A stretch of 64,000 nt of DNA, taken from contig CP077096.1 of NCBI GenBank assembly GCA_014268975.2, forward strand, positions 1,510,501 through 1,574,500, read 5' to 3'. The translations under genes and the position numbers were made by a program. Shown in pieces: positions 1 through 8,203 of this stretch (its first letter is position 1; each line of letters opens with the position of its first letter). Source of the stretch: Pseudomonas wayambapalatensis. GTDB lineage: Bacteria; Pseudomonadota; Gammaproteobacteria; Pseudomonadales; Pseudomonadaceae. A model generated the notes under the pieces. It was given only the letters and a program-made list of their open reading frames with translations. It was not told where the DNA came from and searched no databases.

Positions 1-72
1 TCAAACCATACCGGGCCTACAAATTTTTAGGCTCTCTGAAAAGCCCTACACGCCATACCCGACAAGGCCTTC

Positions 73-141
73 ATGCATTTAAGCAACTTCTCATGCATAA
101 ATATTTTCAAAAATGCATTGACTGCATATGCATCAATGCAT
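73..141. promoter_or_regulatory. ATGCAT operator cluster upstream of tailocin
   Basis: Five copies of the palindrome ATGCAT lie at 73-78, 93-98, 113-118, 128-133 and 136-141. The first three are spaced exactly 20 bp apart, about two helical turns. The cluster overlaps a possible sigma-70 promoter with -35 TTGACT at 118-123 and a weak -10 near 141-146. Phased palindromes over a promoter suggest a CI/PrtR-type repressor operator controlling the tailocin. The repressor gene itself would lie left of the window. The function is inferred. Confidence 0.5.
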
Positions 142-189
142 AGCCTGTATCTCAAGCCGGACAGCAACCGGTTGTTACACAGGCAGCGA

Positions 190-210
190 TGAACAGGCCT
201 TGACTGTTCA
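190..210. promoter_or_regulatory. Inverted repeat in tailocin leader
   Basis: A perfect inverted repeat has 7-bp arms, TGAACAG at 190-196 and CTGTTCA at 204-210, around a 7-bp spacer. It lies downstream of the ATGCAT cluster and about 240 bp before the holin. It could be a binding site for a tailocin activator or an RNA hairpin in the leader. It does not fit a LexA box. The rest of 1-450 holds no convincing coding region; a weak GC hairpin followed by four T's lies near 355-381. Confidence 0.3.
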
Positions 211-450
211 GAGGGTTGGCAACTGGCCCGGGTGTGCAGCGTAAAGCACCACGATCAGTTATCCGGCGGGCAGGGGGCCGCGGTCGGAGTCACCAATTTG
301 AAGCGGAACCGGCCGGTGTCACCAGATGTGACCGACGGTTCGACAACGCATTACTGAAGGGCCTGCACGGACGGGCCTTTTGGAATGCCGCGTTACACGG
401 CAAGGGATCCACCGGCACTCGTCGGTGGCCATGACACAGGAGACAGGACA

Positions 451-774
451 GTGACGAACGAGCAACAGGCGTTGCTGGAGATGCCGCTCTGGCTGGTGAT
501 CGTCCTGGCATTGCTGGGAGGGCTTTCCGGTGAGATGTGGCGCGCCGACAAGGCCGGCGCCCGAGGTTGGTCGCTGCTGCGGCGGCTGGCGCTGCGCTCG
601 GGGGCTTGCATGGTGTGTGGGGTGTCGACAGTGATGCTGCTGTATGCCAGCGGCATGTCGATCTGGAGCGCCAGCGCCTTCGGGTGCCTGACCGCCATGG
701 CGGGGGCCGATGTAGCCATCGGCCTCTATGAACGCTGGGCAGCCAGGCGCCTTGGTTTGAAGGACGAACGATAG
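451..774 (+). CDS. Tailocin holin
   Basis: This 107-residue protein is the predicted holin of the tailocin, which permeabilises the inner membrane so that the endolysin encoded at 13130 can reach the wall and release particles. A hydrophobic segment lies near residues 11-24 and another, broken by small residues, near 50-85, followed by a basic tail. The GTG start at 451 was chosen because an AGGAGACAGG ribosome site sits just upstream; a longer frame from 385 has no such site and adds a non-hydrophobic leader. Placing the holin first, before the baseplate genes, matches the pyocin R2 order. The holin class is not resolved. Confidence 0.75.
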   Translation: MTNEQQALLEMPLWLVIVLALLGGLSGEMWRADKAGARGWSLLRRLALRSGACMVCGVSTVMLLYASGMSIWSASAFGCLTAMAGADVAIGLYERWAARRLGLKDER

Positions 775-785
775 GAGTGCGGCAC

Positions 786-1283
786 ATGAGCGAGCTGGCC
801 ACCTTGCATGCGGCATTGACCGCAACGATTCGAGAGGCGATTCCGGAACTGGCATCGGTTGATGCCTATACGGAAGCAGGAAATACCCCGGCATTGCCGG
901 CATTGCGCCATGGCATCGTGCGCATGACTGCCGATGCTGCGCCCAGGGATGGACGCTCGGTGCTGGTCACCACCTTCGAGGCGGACATCACCCCGGATGC
1001 CGCCAACCCCGAGGCACGCCTGCAGGGCAGCGTGCTGGCTGCACAACTGATGGACCTGTTGCGCCAGCAGCTATGGGGGCTCGACTTCGTTGAGCCGAGC
1101 CGCAACGTACGGGCTTTCTTCGCCGGTGCTGGCTGGCGCGTGCGCTGGGACCAGCCAGTGCTGTTGGGCGAACTGCAATGGCATTGGCCCGACCAGCCGC
1201 CGGGCAGCCTCAGGCTGGGCTTCAGTCCAGACACGGGGCCCGGTAATGAAAGCCAGTACATCGCCCCGGAGGACCTGGCATGA
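786..1283 (+). CDS. Tailocin virion-associated protein, unknown role
   Basis: The 165-residue product has no motif I can assign. Its position between holin and spike V matches a conserved hypothetical gene in pyocin R-type clusters. Its size and mixed alpha/beta character resemble small tail-completion or terminator-like proteins, but that is a guess. The ATG at 786 follows a GGAG site that overlaps the holin stop. The stop overlaps the start of the spike gene by four bases (ATGA), which implies translational coupling and joint expression with the baseplate genes. Confidence 0.6.
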   Translation: MSELATLHAALTATIREAIPELASVDAYTEAGNTPALPALRHGIVRMTADAAPRDGRSVLVTTFEADITPDAANPEARLQGSVLAAQLMDLLRQQLWGLDFVEPSRNVRAFFAGAGWRVRWDQPVLLGELQWHWPDQPPGSLRLGFSPDTGPGNESQYIAPEDLA

Positions 1284-1840
1284 GCTATGTCAGTGCCACG
1301 CATGACCGCATGCTCGCCACCCTGGTGATTCCCTGCCGCGTGGTGGCGGTGGACTTGGCCGCTGCGCGGGTCAGGGTGTCCGACGGTGGCGGCTGGACCA
1401 GCGCCTGGGTGCGCTGGCATGCCCAGGCGGCCGGCAAGGCCCGGCACTGGCGGGCGCCCAGCCTGGGTGAGCAGGGTGTGTTGCTCAGCCCCAGTGGCGA
1501 ACCGGCGCAAGGTACTTTTTTTGCCGGGCTGTATGGCAATGCCGGCCTCCCGCCAGACAACCGCGAGCATGCCGAGGTCTGGCGCTTCGAGGACGGCGGT
1601 TCGCTGACCTACGACTGGCAGGCCCGGCGCTATGACATCGAACTACCCAGCGGCAACGCGCGCATCAAGGTCGGTGCCAGCACCCTGGTGGTCAGTGATG
1701 GCGCGATCACCCTCGAGGCCTCGAGCATCACCCTGACCGGCAAGGTCACGGTCAACGGCCCGCTGACTGTCAGCGGCGACATCAACGGCGGCGGGCGGAT
1801 CATCGATACCGCCGGCAACACGCCCAACCACAAACACTGA
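1280..1840 (+). CDS. Baseplate assembly protein V (membrane-piercing spike)
   Basis: This 186-residue protein is the central spike at the tip of the tube, related to P2 gpV. The N-terminal part (about 10-105) fits an OB-fold. The C-terminal part (about 115-175) has the short repeating beta pattern of a trimeric beta-helix. The protein ends in His-Lys-His, the HxH motif that binds an iron ion at the needle tip in gpV-type spikes. It overlaps the upstream gene by ATGA. The spike pierces the target outer membrane on sheath contraction. Identity rests on order, fold pattern and the terminal HxH. Confidence 0.85.
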   Translation: MSYVSATHDRMLATLVIPCRVVAVDLAAARVRVSDGGGWTSAWVRWHAQAAGKARHWRAPSLGEQGVLLSPSGEPAQGTFFAGLYGNAGLPPDNREHAEVWRFEDGGSLTYDWQARRYDIELPSGNARIKVGASTLVVSDGAITLEASSITLTGKVTVNGPLTVSGDINGGGRIIDTAGNTPNHKH

Positions 1841-1844
1841 ACCC

Positions 1845-1866
1845 AGCCCGCCATCGCGGGCTTTTT
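1845..1866 (+). terminator. Intra-operon terminator-like hairpin after spike gene
   Basis: A perfect 7-bp stem AGCCCGC/GCGGGCT (1845-1851 and 1856-1862) with a CATC loop is followed by a short T run. It lies between the spike V and baseplate W genes, inside an otherwise continuous operon, so it is more likely to attenuate than to end transcription. Confidence 0.6.
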
Positions 1867-1883
1867 AATGCCAGGAGAACGCA

Positions 1884-1931
1884 ATGGATACCCATCAACG
1901 CGCCCGGGATTTTCCGGGAGACGCGTCATGA
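1884..1931 (+). CDS. Possible 15-codon leader ORF before baseplate W
   Basis: A short frame starts at ATG 1884 behind an AGGAGAA ribosome site and ends at a TGA overlapping the ATG of gene W at 1928 (ATGA). It would encode 15 residues. It lies just after the hairpin at 1845-1866, so it may couple translation into W or may be a relic of a longer W start. No function is known, and expression is unproven. Confidence 0.3.
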   Translation: MDTHQRARDFPGDAS

Positions 1932-2254
1932 TCGGCCTGGACCGTCGCACCGGCCTGCCATTGGCCGGGATCGCTCACCTGCGCCAATCCATCGAGGACA
2001 TCCTTACCACCCCACTGGGCAGCCGTCGCATGCGCCCGGAATACGGCAGCCAGTTGCGCCGCTATGTCGACCTGCCCGTCAACGAAGGCTGGAAGAGTGC
2101 GGTACAGGCAGAGGTCGCTCGCGCCCTTGGGCGCTGGGAGCCGCGCTTGCAACTGGAGCGGGTGAAGGTCGTAGCCGTGCTCGACGGCCAGGTCAGCCTG
2201 GCCCTGAGCGGCCGTTATCTGGGCGATGACGCGCTGGTGGAGGTGAGCGTATGA
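1928..2254 (+). CDS. Baseplate assembly protein W (gp25-like)
   Basis: The 108-residue product belongs to the gpW/gp25 family, the baseplate wedge protein that forms part of the sheath-nucleating platform and resembles lysozyme-like TssE of type VI secretion. The start MIGLDRRTGLPLAG and the segment SIEDILTTPLGSRRMRPEYGS (around 17-37) are the typical family signature. The ATG at 1928 is preceded by GGGAG; an in-frame ATG at 1868 falls in the terminator T run and has no ribosome site. The gene overlaps J by ATGA. Confidence 0.88.
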   Translation: MIGLDRRTGLPLAGIAHLRQSIEDILTTPLGSRRMRPEYGSQLRRYVDLPVNEGWKSAVQAEVARALGRWEPRLQLERVKVVAVLDGQVSLALSGRYLGDDALVEVSV

Positions 2255-3132
2255 GTCAGGTAGACCTGTCCAAACTGCCCGCCCCGCAACTGCTCGAGGA
2301 TCTGGATTTCGAAGCGCTGTACGAAGCCGACCTCGAGACCTTTCGTGCACATATGGGCGATGGCTGGACGGCACAGTTGGAAAGCGATCCGGTCACCAAG
2401 CTGCTCGAGGTCGGCGCCTACCGAAAGCTGCTCAACCGGGCACGCATCAATGATGCTGCGAAGGCTTTGTTGCTCGCCTATGCCCGGGGTCGCGACCTTG
2501 ACCAACTGGCGGCCAACGTTTCGTTGCAGCGCCTGGTGATCCAGGCCGCCGACCCGACCACCGTTCCGCCCACCGAGGCGATTCTCGAATCCGACGACGC
2601 CCTTCGCGAACGTGTGCAACTGGTCTATGAAGGCCTGACCACCGCCGGCCCGCGCAACAGTTACATCCTCCACGCCCGCAACGCCTCGGGACGGGTCGCC
2701 GACGCGACCGCCGAAAGCCCGTCGCCGGCGGTGGTCGATGTCACGGTGCTGAGCATCGATGACGACGGTGTCGCGCCCCAGGCGCTGCTTTACGAGGTCA
2801 ACGCCTACCTCAACGACGAGGACATCCGCCCGGTTGCCGACCGGGTCAATGTGCGCAGCGCCCAGGTGCTGCCATACCGGATCGACGCCGTGTTGCACAT
2901 GGCCGACAACGGCCCCGAGTACGAGGCCATCCTCAGCGAGTGCCGGCGTCGTTTGCAGGCCTGGATCAACCCGCGGCGCCGCCTGGGTGTCGAGGTCGCC
3001 CGCTCTGGCATCGACGCCCAGTTGCACATCGACGGCGTCAGTCGGGTCGAGCTGATCGACTGGACCGACATCCGCCCGAGCAAGGCCCAGGCAGCCTGGT
3101 GCACAGGCTTCGACCTCAAGCGCGGAGGCTGA
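2251..3132 (+). CDS. Baseplate assembly protein J
   Basis: This 293-residue protein is the baseplate wedge component related to P2 gpJ and T4 gp6. It starts with the typical pattern of an acidic N-terminus followed by a helical region, and has the family's central beta-rich domain (about 85-210) and a C-terminal region ending in a basic tail. It joins W and I in the wedge that couples fiber binding to sheath contraction. It overlaps W by four bases, and I begins one base after its stop, so expression is tightly coupled. Confidence 0.88.
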   Translation: MSQVDLSKLPAPQLLEDLDFEALYEADLETFRAHMGDGWTAQLESDPVTKLLEVGAYRKLLNRARINDAAKALLLAYARGRDLDQLAANVSLQRLVIQAADPTTVPPTEAILESDDALRERVQLVYEGLTTAGPRNSYILHARNASGRVADATAESPSPAVVDVTVLSIDDDGVAPQALLYEVNAYLNDEDIRPVADRVNVRSAQVLPYRIDAVLHMADNGPEYEAILSECRRRLQAWINPRRRLGVEVARSGIDAQLHIDGVSRVELIDWTDIRPSKAQAAWCTGFDLKRGG

Positions 3133-3133
3133 C

Positions 3134-3742
3134 ATGCACAGCCTTCTGCCGCTCAACCGCACCCCGCTGGAGCGGGCCATCGAAACGGCTGGCGACGAAG
3201 ACCTCAAGGTCACCCTGCGCCAGCTCTACAACCCCGACACCTGCCCCGCGCACCTGCTCTACCAGCTGGCCTGGGCCTGGTCGGTGGATCGCTGGGACGA
3301 CAGCTGGAGCGACTCCGTCAAGCGCTCGGTGATCCGCTCGGCATTCTTCGTCCACGCCCACAAAGGCACCCTCGGCGCCCTCAGGCGGGTGGTCGAGCCG
3401 TTCGGCTACCTCATCGAGGTGGAGGAGTGGTGGCAGGCGCAGCCTGCCGGGGTGCCGGGGACCTTTGCGCTGAAAATCGGCGTCGAGAACTCGGGCATCA
3501 GCGAGCAGACCTACAACGAACTGTCGGCTCTGATCGACGATGCCCGTCCCGTCAGCCGGCACATGACCGGCATGGTGATCAGCCTGGAAAGCAACGGCGC
3601 CTTCCATCTCGGTTGCGCGCTCCAGGATGGCGACGAGCTCGACATCTATCCACCGGCACCGCGAGACATCGACGTTGAAGGCGTCATCGGGCGCGGCGGC
3701 CGAGAACACACAATCGATACCTTGGACATTGCACATGGTTGA
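3134..3742 (+). CDS. Tail protein I (baseplate wedge)
   Basis: The 202-residue product is a P2 gpI-type wedge protein that helps connect the baseplate to the fibers. The N-terminal part includes the typical LPLNRTPLERAIE start, a YNPDTCP segment and LLYQLAWAWSVD (near 44-55), all characteristic of the family. The gene starts one base after J and its last eight bases overlap the fiber gene start, in line with ordered assembly from J to I to fiber. Confidence 0.88.
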   Translation: MHSLLPLNRTPLERAIETAGDEDLKVTLRQLYNPDTCPAHLLYQLAWAWSVDRWDDSWSDSVKRSVIRSAFFVHAHKGTLGALRRVVEPFGYLIEVEEWWQAQPAGVPGTFALKIGVENSGISEQTYNELSALIDDARPVSRHMTGMVISLESNGAFHLGCALQDGDELDIYPPAPRDIDVEGVIGRGGREHTIDTLDIAHG

Positions 3743-5711
3743 CCAGACTTCTCAGTTCTACGCCATCCTCACCAATGTGGGCGCGGCGAAGCAGGCCAAC
3801 GCGGATGCCTTGGGCATTCCGTGGAAAATAACCCAGATGGGCGTGGGCGATGCCAACGGCACCGATCCGACCCCCAACGCCACCCAGACCAGCCTGATCA
3901 ACGAATGGCGCCGCGCGCCGTTGAACCAGCTCAAGGTGGATGACAAGAATAGCGCGGTGATCGTCGCCGAGCAGGTGATCCCTGCCGAGGTTGGCGGGCG
4001 CTGGATCCGTGAGATCGCGCTATATGACGCCGACGGCGACATGATCGCGGTGGCCAATTGCGCTCCGACCTACAAGCCGCTGCTCAGCCAGGGCTCGGGC
4101 CGTACTCAGGTGGTGCGGATGAACCTGATCGTCAGCAGCGCCAGTAATGTGCAGTTGAAGATTGACCCTGCGGTAGTGCTGGCTACCCGAGAGTGGGTCA
4201 GCGAGGAGTTGGCCAGGCAGGATTTCAAGCATTCGGTATTGGCGGCAACCACCACCAACATCGCTTTGAGCGGCATTCAGTCCATTGATGGAGTGACCTT
4301 GTCTGCGGGCGCGCGCGTGCTGGTGAAGAACCAGACCAATGCCAAGGACAATGGTCTCTACTTGGTTGCGGCGGGCAATTGGGTCCGCAGTCGCGATGCA
4401 GACACCGACGCCAAGCTTACCGCCGGCCTGCTGGTGCTGGTCGAGCGCGGCACGGTCAACGGCGACAGTGGCTGGCAGTTGATCAGCGATGGGCCGATCA
4501 CGGTCGGCGTCAATGCACAGGATTATGAGATGGCGTTCGGTCGTACCGGTGTCGCGCCAGGTCTCTATCGCAGCGTCAGTGTAGACAAATACGGGCGCGT
4601 AGTTGCCGCTAATAATCCGTCCACGGTTGCCGGTTATGGCCTCACCGACGTTTACACCATTGCTCAGATAGATCAAGCGCTGGCGTTGAAAGCCAATCTC
4701 GCCGATCCGATTCTCACGGGCGCACCCAGGTCGACCACTCCGGCCCGCGGCGATATCAGCACGCGAATTGCGACTACCGATTTCGTCAAAAATGCCGGAT
4801 TGGCTATGCCTGTGGCCAATGTCGGTGTAGGTGACGGCGTCACGCTTGGCCCCGAGCACGCGGGACGTTACTTGACAATGTCCAAGTCCGGTACGTGGAG
4901 TGGAACGATTTTTCTTCCGCCTAGCGGTTTGCAAAGAGGTGACATGTTTGTCATCTCCGTTGGCTCCGGGGAGGGCACACTGACGATCAAGGCGCCATCG
5001 GGAACGGGTGGGTATTTGGCGGTTAGCGCCGTCGCTTATCCTTCCCTGACGCTCACGCATCTAGATCCACCGCTAGTGATTGTCTGTCTGGGTGACGGTA
5101 TCTACGGCGTTGTTTCTGGAGGTATGGCCTCAGTCAACAACACGAATCTGCCTCTGCGTGCCCGCGTAGTCTTCCGTGCACCGGGTGTATTCCAGTGGAC
5201 TGTCCCTGCGAACGTGACCAAAGTCTTAGCCGAGGTCTGGGGCGCCGGTGGCAGCGGTGCCTTCGGTTCGATGAGTACGGGGGCTGGCGGAGGCGGGGGC
5301 GGTGGCATCAGCAAAGGTCTCTTTACTGTAGTTCCCGGCAGCCAGATAACCGTGACGGTCGGCATGGGAGGGACTTCAGTGACCGAGGTGGGCAAGACAG
5401 GCGCCCACGGGGGCAGTTCTTCATTTGGCTCGTTCTGCTCGGCCACGGGCGGAGAGGGCGGTGATATTTCCAATGGCGCAGGACGGGGGATGGGAATCGG
5501 GGGTGACTACAATGCCTCTTTGGGACACGGTTTTCCTCCCGTGCGTAACCCATACAACAGTGGTGCATGGGGCGGTCAGGGTGGTGGTGGCGAGTCCATC
5601 TATGCCGCCTCCGATGCTGCGACGCCGACTCAGCCGGGTATGGGTGGAGCTGGTCGGACTGTAGAACGCTCTCAATCAGGCGCCGATGGGTGCGTAATCA
5701 TTACCTACTAA
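3735..5711 (+). CDS. Tail fiber (receptor-binding protein)
   Basis: This 658-residue protein is the tailocin fiber that recognises the target surface, probably lipopolysaccharide. Residues 1 to about 140 match the DUF3751-type fiber N-terminus, which docks to the baseplate. A central shaft has a segment around 170-270 seen in many phage fibers. The tip (about 483-658) is glycine-rich, with a run of seven glycines near 517, and resembles glycine-rich receptor-binding tips rather than the tip of pyocin R2. ATG 3735 was chosen over a longer frame from 3627 because that extension lies wholly inside gene I. Codon use becomes less GC-rich towards the tip, which suggests module exchange. Confidence 0.88.
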   Translation: MVDQTSQFYAILTNVGAAKQANADALGIPWKITQMGVGDANGTDPTPNATQTSLINEWRRAPLNQLKVDDKNSAVIVAEQVIPAEVGGRWIREIALYDADGDMIAVANCAPTYKPLLSQGSGRTQVVRMNLIVSSASNVQLKIDPAVVLATREWVSEELARQDFKHSVLAATTTNIALSGIQSIDGVTLSAGARVLVKNQTNAKDNGLYLVAAGNWVRSRDADTDAKLTAGLLVLVERGTVNGDSGWQLISDGPITVGVNAQDYEMAFGRTGVAPGLYRSVSVDKYGRVVAANNPSTVAGYGLTDVYTIAQIDQALALKANLADPILTGAPRSTTPARGDISTRIATTDFVKNAGLAMPVANVGVGDGVTLGPEHAGRYLTMSKSGTWSGTIFLPPSGLQRGDMFVISVGSGEGTLTIKAPSGTGGYLAVSAVAYPSLTLTHLDPPLVIVCLGDGIYGVVSGGMASVNNTNLPLRARVVFRAPGVFQWTVPANVTKVLAEVWGAGGSGAFGSMSTGAGGGGGGGISKGLFTVVPGSQITVTVGMGGTSVTEVGKTGAHGGSSSFGSFCSATGGEGGDISNGAGRGMGIGGDYNASLGHGFPPVRNPYNSGAWGGQGGGGESIYAASDAATPTQPGMGGAGRTVERSQSGADGCVIITY

Positions 5712-5723
5712 ACAGGATCATTT

Positions 5724-6119
5724 ATGTGGGCGCTTATAAACGCAGGCACAGTTAAAGAGGTTACATCCATCGACCCCACAGGTCGCTTTCATTCAGAGAT
5801 GGACTGGCATAGCTGCCACTCGGACGTACAGCCCGGTTGGAAATTCATTGAGGGTCAGTTCACGGCCTCTGCGGCAAGTATCGAGGTCTTGGCGGAAATC
5901 GAGCGCAGCTGGCGAGACCATGTGCTGGCATCTACCCAATGGTTAATGTCACGCCATCGGGATGAACTCGAGTTAAACGGCTCCTCGACCCTGTCGGCGG
6001 CGCAATATGCTGAGCTGTTGAATTTCCGCCAGTACTTACGTAACTGGCCCGCCTCTACGCAATTCCCTCAAACTGCCCAGCGGCCGCGTTCCCCAGACTG
6101 GCTTGAGTCGGTGAGCTGA
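5724..6119 (+). CDS. Tail fiber assembly chaperone
   Basis: The 131-residue product lies directly after the fiber gene, where fiber assembly chaperones are found. It carries the motif WRDHVLASTQWLMSRHRDE (near 67-85), which fits the phage tail assembly chaperone family (W-R-D then T-x-W then RHRDE). It is expected to fold or trimerise the adjacent glycine-rich tip and so to have co-evolved with it. Base composition is like the fiber tip, which suggests the two moved together. Confidence 0.75.
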   Translation: MWALINAGTVKEVTSIDPTGRFHSEMDWHSCHSDVQPGWKFIEGQFTASAASIEVLAEIERSWRDHVLASTQWLMSRHRDELELNGSSTLSAAQYAELLNFRQYLRNWPASTQFPQTAQRPRSPDWLESVS

Positions 6120-6150
6120 CCTCGGCGAATTGAATCATTGCATCACACCT

Positions 6151-6175
6151 AACCCCGCATCAGCGGGGTTTTTTA
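6151..6175 (+). terminator. Terminator after fiber module
   Basis: An 8-bp perfect stem AACCCCGC/GCGGGGTT (6151-6158 and 6163-6170) with loop ATCA is followed by a T run. It separates the fiber module from the sheath gene. Since no separate sheath promoter is obvious in the 80-bp gap, partial read-through is likely. Confidence 0.75.
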
Positions 6176-6199
6176 TTGGAAATCATGGAGATAACCCGA

Positions 6200-7366
6200 A
6201 TGAGTGGATTCTTCCACGGCGTCACCGTAACCAACGTAGACACCGGCGCCCGCAACATCGCACTGCCGTCGTCCTCGATCATCGGCCTGGTCGACACCTT
6301 CACCGAAGGTGCCGGTGTCACGGCCAAGGCCAACGACCTCGTCCTCATCACCAGCGAGCGTGAAGCCGTGGCCGCCTTCGGCGCCGATGCGGCGATCACC
6401 AAGGCCTGTCGTGCCATCTACAGTCGCGCCAAGGCGGTCATCGTCGCCTGCGGCGTGGCCAAGCTCGAAGAGGCGGCCGAGCAGACCGCGGCGATCATCG
6501 GCAACGTGCTCGCTGACGGCAAGCGCACCGGCCTGCAGGCACTGCTCGACGGCAAGAGCCGTTTCAACGCCCAGCCGCGCCTGCTGGTCGCGCCCAAGCA
6601 CAGCGCCACCCAGGCGGTCGGGACCGCGCTGGTGGCACTGGCCGACAAGCTGCGCGGCATCGCCATCATCGACGGCCCTGGCACCACCGATGAAGCCGCG
6701 CTCGCCTACGCCAAGAACTTCGGCGCCAAGCGCGCCTTCCTGGTCGATCCGGGCGTGCGCTACTTCGACACCGTCGCCGAGGCCACCGTGGATGCGCCAG
6801 GTTCGGCCTGGGTCGCCGGCCTGTTCGCCTTCACCGATCGCGAGTACGGCTTCTGGGCCTCGCCGTCGAACAAGGAGTTCGTCGGTATCACCGGCACCAG
6901 CCGCCCGGTGGAGTTCCTCGATGGCGACGACAGCTGCCGCGCCAACCTGCTGAACAACGCCAACATCGCCACCATCATTCGCGATGACGGCTTCCGCCTG
7001 TGGGGCAACCGCACCCTGTCCAGCGATCCGAAGTGGGCCTTCGTCACCCGCGTGCGGACCATGGACATCGTCATGGACGCGATCCTCTACGGCCACAAGT
7101 GGGCCGTCGATCGCTCCATCACCGCCACCTACGTCAAGGACGTCACCGAGGGCCTGCAGGCCTTCATGCGCGACCTGAAGAACCAGGGCGCGATCATCAA
7201 CTTCGAGGTCTTCGCCGATCCGGAGTTGAACACCGCCAGCCAACTGGAGCAGGGCAAGGTGTACTGGAACATCCGCTTCACCGACGTACCGCCTGCCGAA
7301 AATCCCAATTTCCGCGTCGAAGTCACCAACCAGTGGCTGACCGAAGTCCTCGATTCCGCCGCTTAA
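6200..7366 (+). CDS. Tail sheath protein (FI-like)
   Basis: This 388-residue protein is the contractile sheath subunit that wraps the tube and drives it through the target envelope. The family's N-terminal pattern (GVTVTNVDTGARNIALPSSS, 6-25) and the C-terminal region with ITATYVKDVTEGLQAFM and a conserved VEVTNQWLTEVL ending are present. ATG 6200 was preferred because GGAG lies nine bases upstream; the in-frame ATG at 6176 sits in the terminator T run. It is followed by the tube gene after 13 bases, the usual pairing for two high-copy subunits. Confidence 0.93.
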   Translation: MSGFFHGVTVTNVDTGARNIALPSSSIIGLVDTFTEGAGVTAKANDLVLITSEREAVAAFGADAAITKACRAIYSRAKAVIVACGVAKLEEAAEQTAAIIGNVLADGKRTGLQALLDGKSRFNAQPRLLVAPKHSATQAVGTALVALADKLRGIAIIDGPGTTDEAALAYAKNFGAKRAFLVDPGVRYFDTVAEATVDAPGSAWVAGLFAFTDREYGFWASPSNKEFVGITGTSRPVEFLDGDDSCRANLLNNANIATIIRDDGFRLWGNRTLSSDPKWAFVTRVRTMDIVMDAILYGHKWAVDRSITATYVKDVTEGLQAFMRDLKNQGAIINFEVFADPELNTASQLEQGKVYWNIRFTDVPPAENPNFRVEVTNQWLTEVLDSAA

Positions 7367-7379
7367 GGAGCGCATCTAC

Positions 7380-7889
7380 ATGGCAATGATTCCCGAAACC
7401 CTGGCCAACCTGAACCTGTTCGTCGACGGTGTGAGCTTCCAGGGCGATGTACCCAGCCTGACCCTGCCCAAGCTGACCCTGAAGATGGAGGAGCATCGTC
7501 CCGGTGGCATGGACATGCCCGTCGAGATGGACCTGGGCATGGAGAAACAGGAAGCGGCCTTCACCACCACCGGCGTGCGCCGCGAGTCGCTGAAGTTCTT
7601 CGGCCTGGCCGACGGCACGGCCTTCAACGGCACGTTCCGCGGTGCCTTCAAGGGCCTCAAGGGCCAGATCAATCCAGTCATCGTCACCCTGCGCGGCTCG
7701 CTCAAGGAAATCGACATGGGCGACTGGAAATCCGGCGACAAGGCCGAGATCAAGCACAGCGTCGCGCTCAGCTACTACAAGCTGGAGGTTGATGGTCGCC
7801 TGGTCTACGAGATCGATGCCCTGGGCATGAAGCGGGTGATCGATGGTGTCGACCAACTGGCGGCGCAGCGTACTGCGCTGGGCCTGTAA
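7380..7889 (+). CDS. Tail tube protein (FII-like)
   Basis: The 169-residue product is the major tube subunit related to P2 FII. It begins MAMIPETLANLNLFVDG and continues with SLTLPKLTLKMEEHRPGGMD, both typical of the family, and has the YYKLEVDGRLVYEID pattern near the end. Tube hexamers form the rigid channel that depolarises the target cell. AAGGAGC lies before the start. It shares a transcript with the sheath and lies next to the chaperone that loads it onto the tape measure. Confidence 0.93.
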   Translation: MAMIPETLANLNLFVDGVSFQGDVPSLTLPKLTLKMEEHRPGGMDMPVEMDLGMEKQEAAFTTTGVRRESLKFFGLADGTAFNGTFRGAFKGLKGQINPVIVTLRGSLKEIDMGDWKSGDKAEIKHSVALSYYKLEVDGRLVYEIDALGMKRVIDGVDQLAAQRTALGL

Positions 7890-7900
7890 GGGAGGTGCTC

Positions 7901-8203
7901 ATGGCTCAGGAAAACCGTCAGCCCCAGTGGCTGAACCTTGCAGCCGACCGCGTCACGGTGCGTTTGTCGCGTCCGAGCGAGGCCAATGGCGTTCAGGTCG
8001 ACAGCCTGACGTTGCGGGCCCCGACGGTGCGTGACATGCGCAACGCCCAGGCCGGCGGCGCCAGCGACGACGAGCAGCGCGAGCTGAACCTCTTCGCCTC
8101 GCTGGCCGAAGTCGGCATCAAGGACCTCGAAGGCCTCACCCTGAAGGACTACGGCCGCTTGCAGGCCGGGTATTTTCGCCTGGTGCAGGACGACGAGGTT
8201 TGA
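7901..8203 (+). CDS. Tail assembly chaperone E
   Basis: This 100-residue protein matches the gpE-type tail assembly chaperone: a short beta-rich N-terminus, then the segment TVRDMRNAQ, an acidic stretch, and a C-terminal helix with LKDYGRLQAGYFRLV. It coats the tape measure protein so that tube subunits can polymerise. ATG 7901 follows GGAGG by five bases. In related phages a longer E-E' form is made by ribosomal frameshift, and an overlapping frame with the expected content follows here (next entry). Confidence 0.8.
   Translation: MAQENRQPQWLNLAADRVTVRLSRPSEANGVQVDSLTLRAPTVRDMRNAQAGGASDDEQRELNLFASLAEVGIKDLEGLTLKDYGRLQAGYFRLVQDDEV

Noticed and set aside
2215..3213. Long minus-strand frame of 332 codons opposite baseplate J
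   Set aside because: It mirrors the codon structure of gene J in GC-rich DNA, has no ribosome site and shows no family features.
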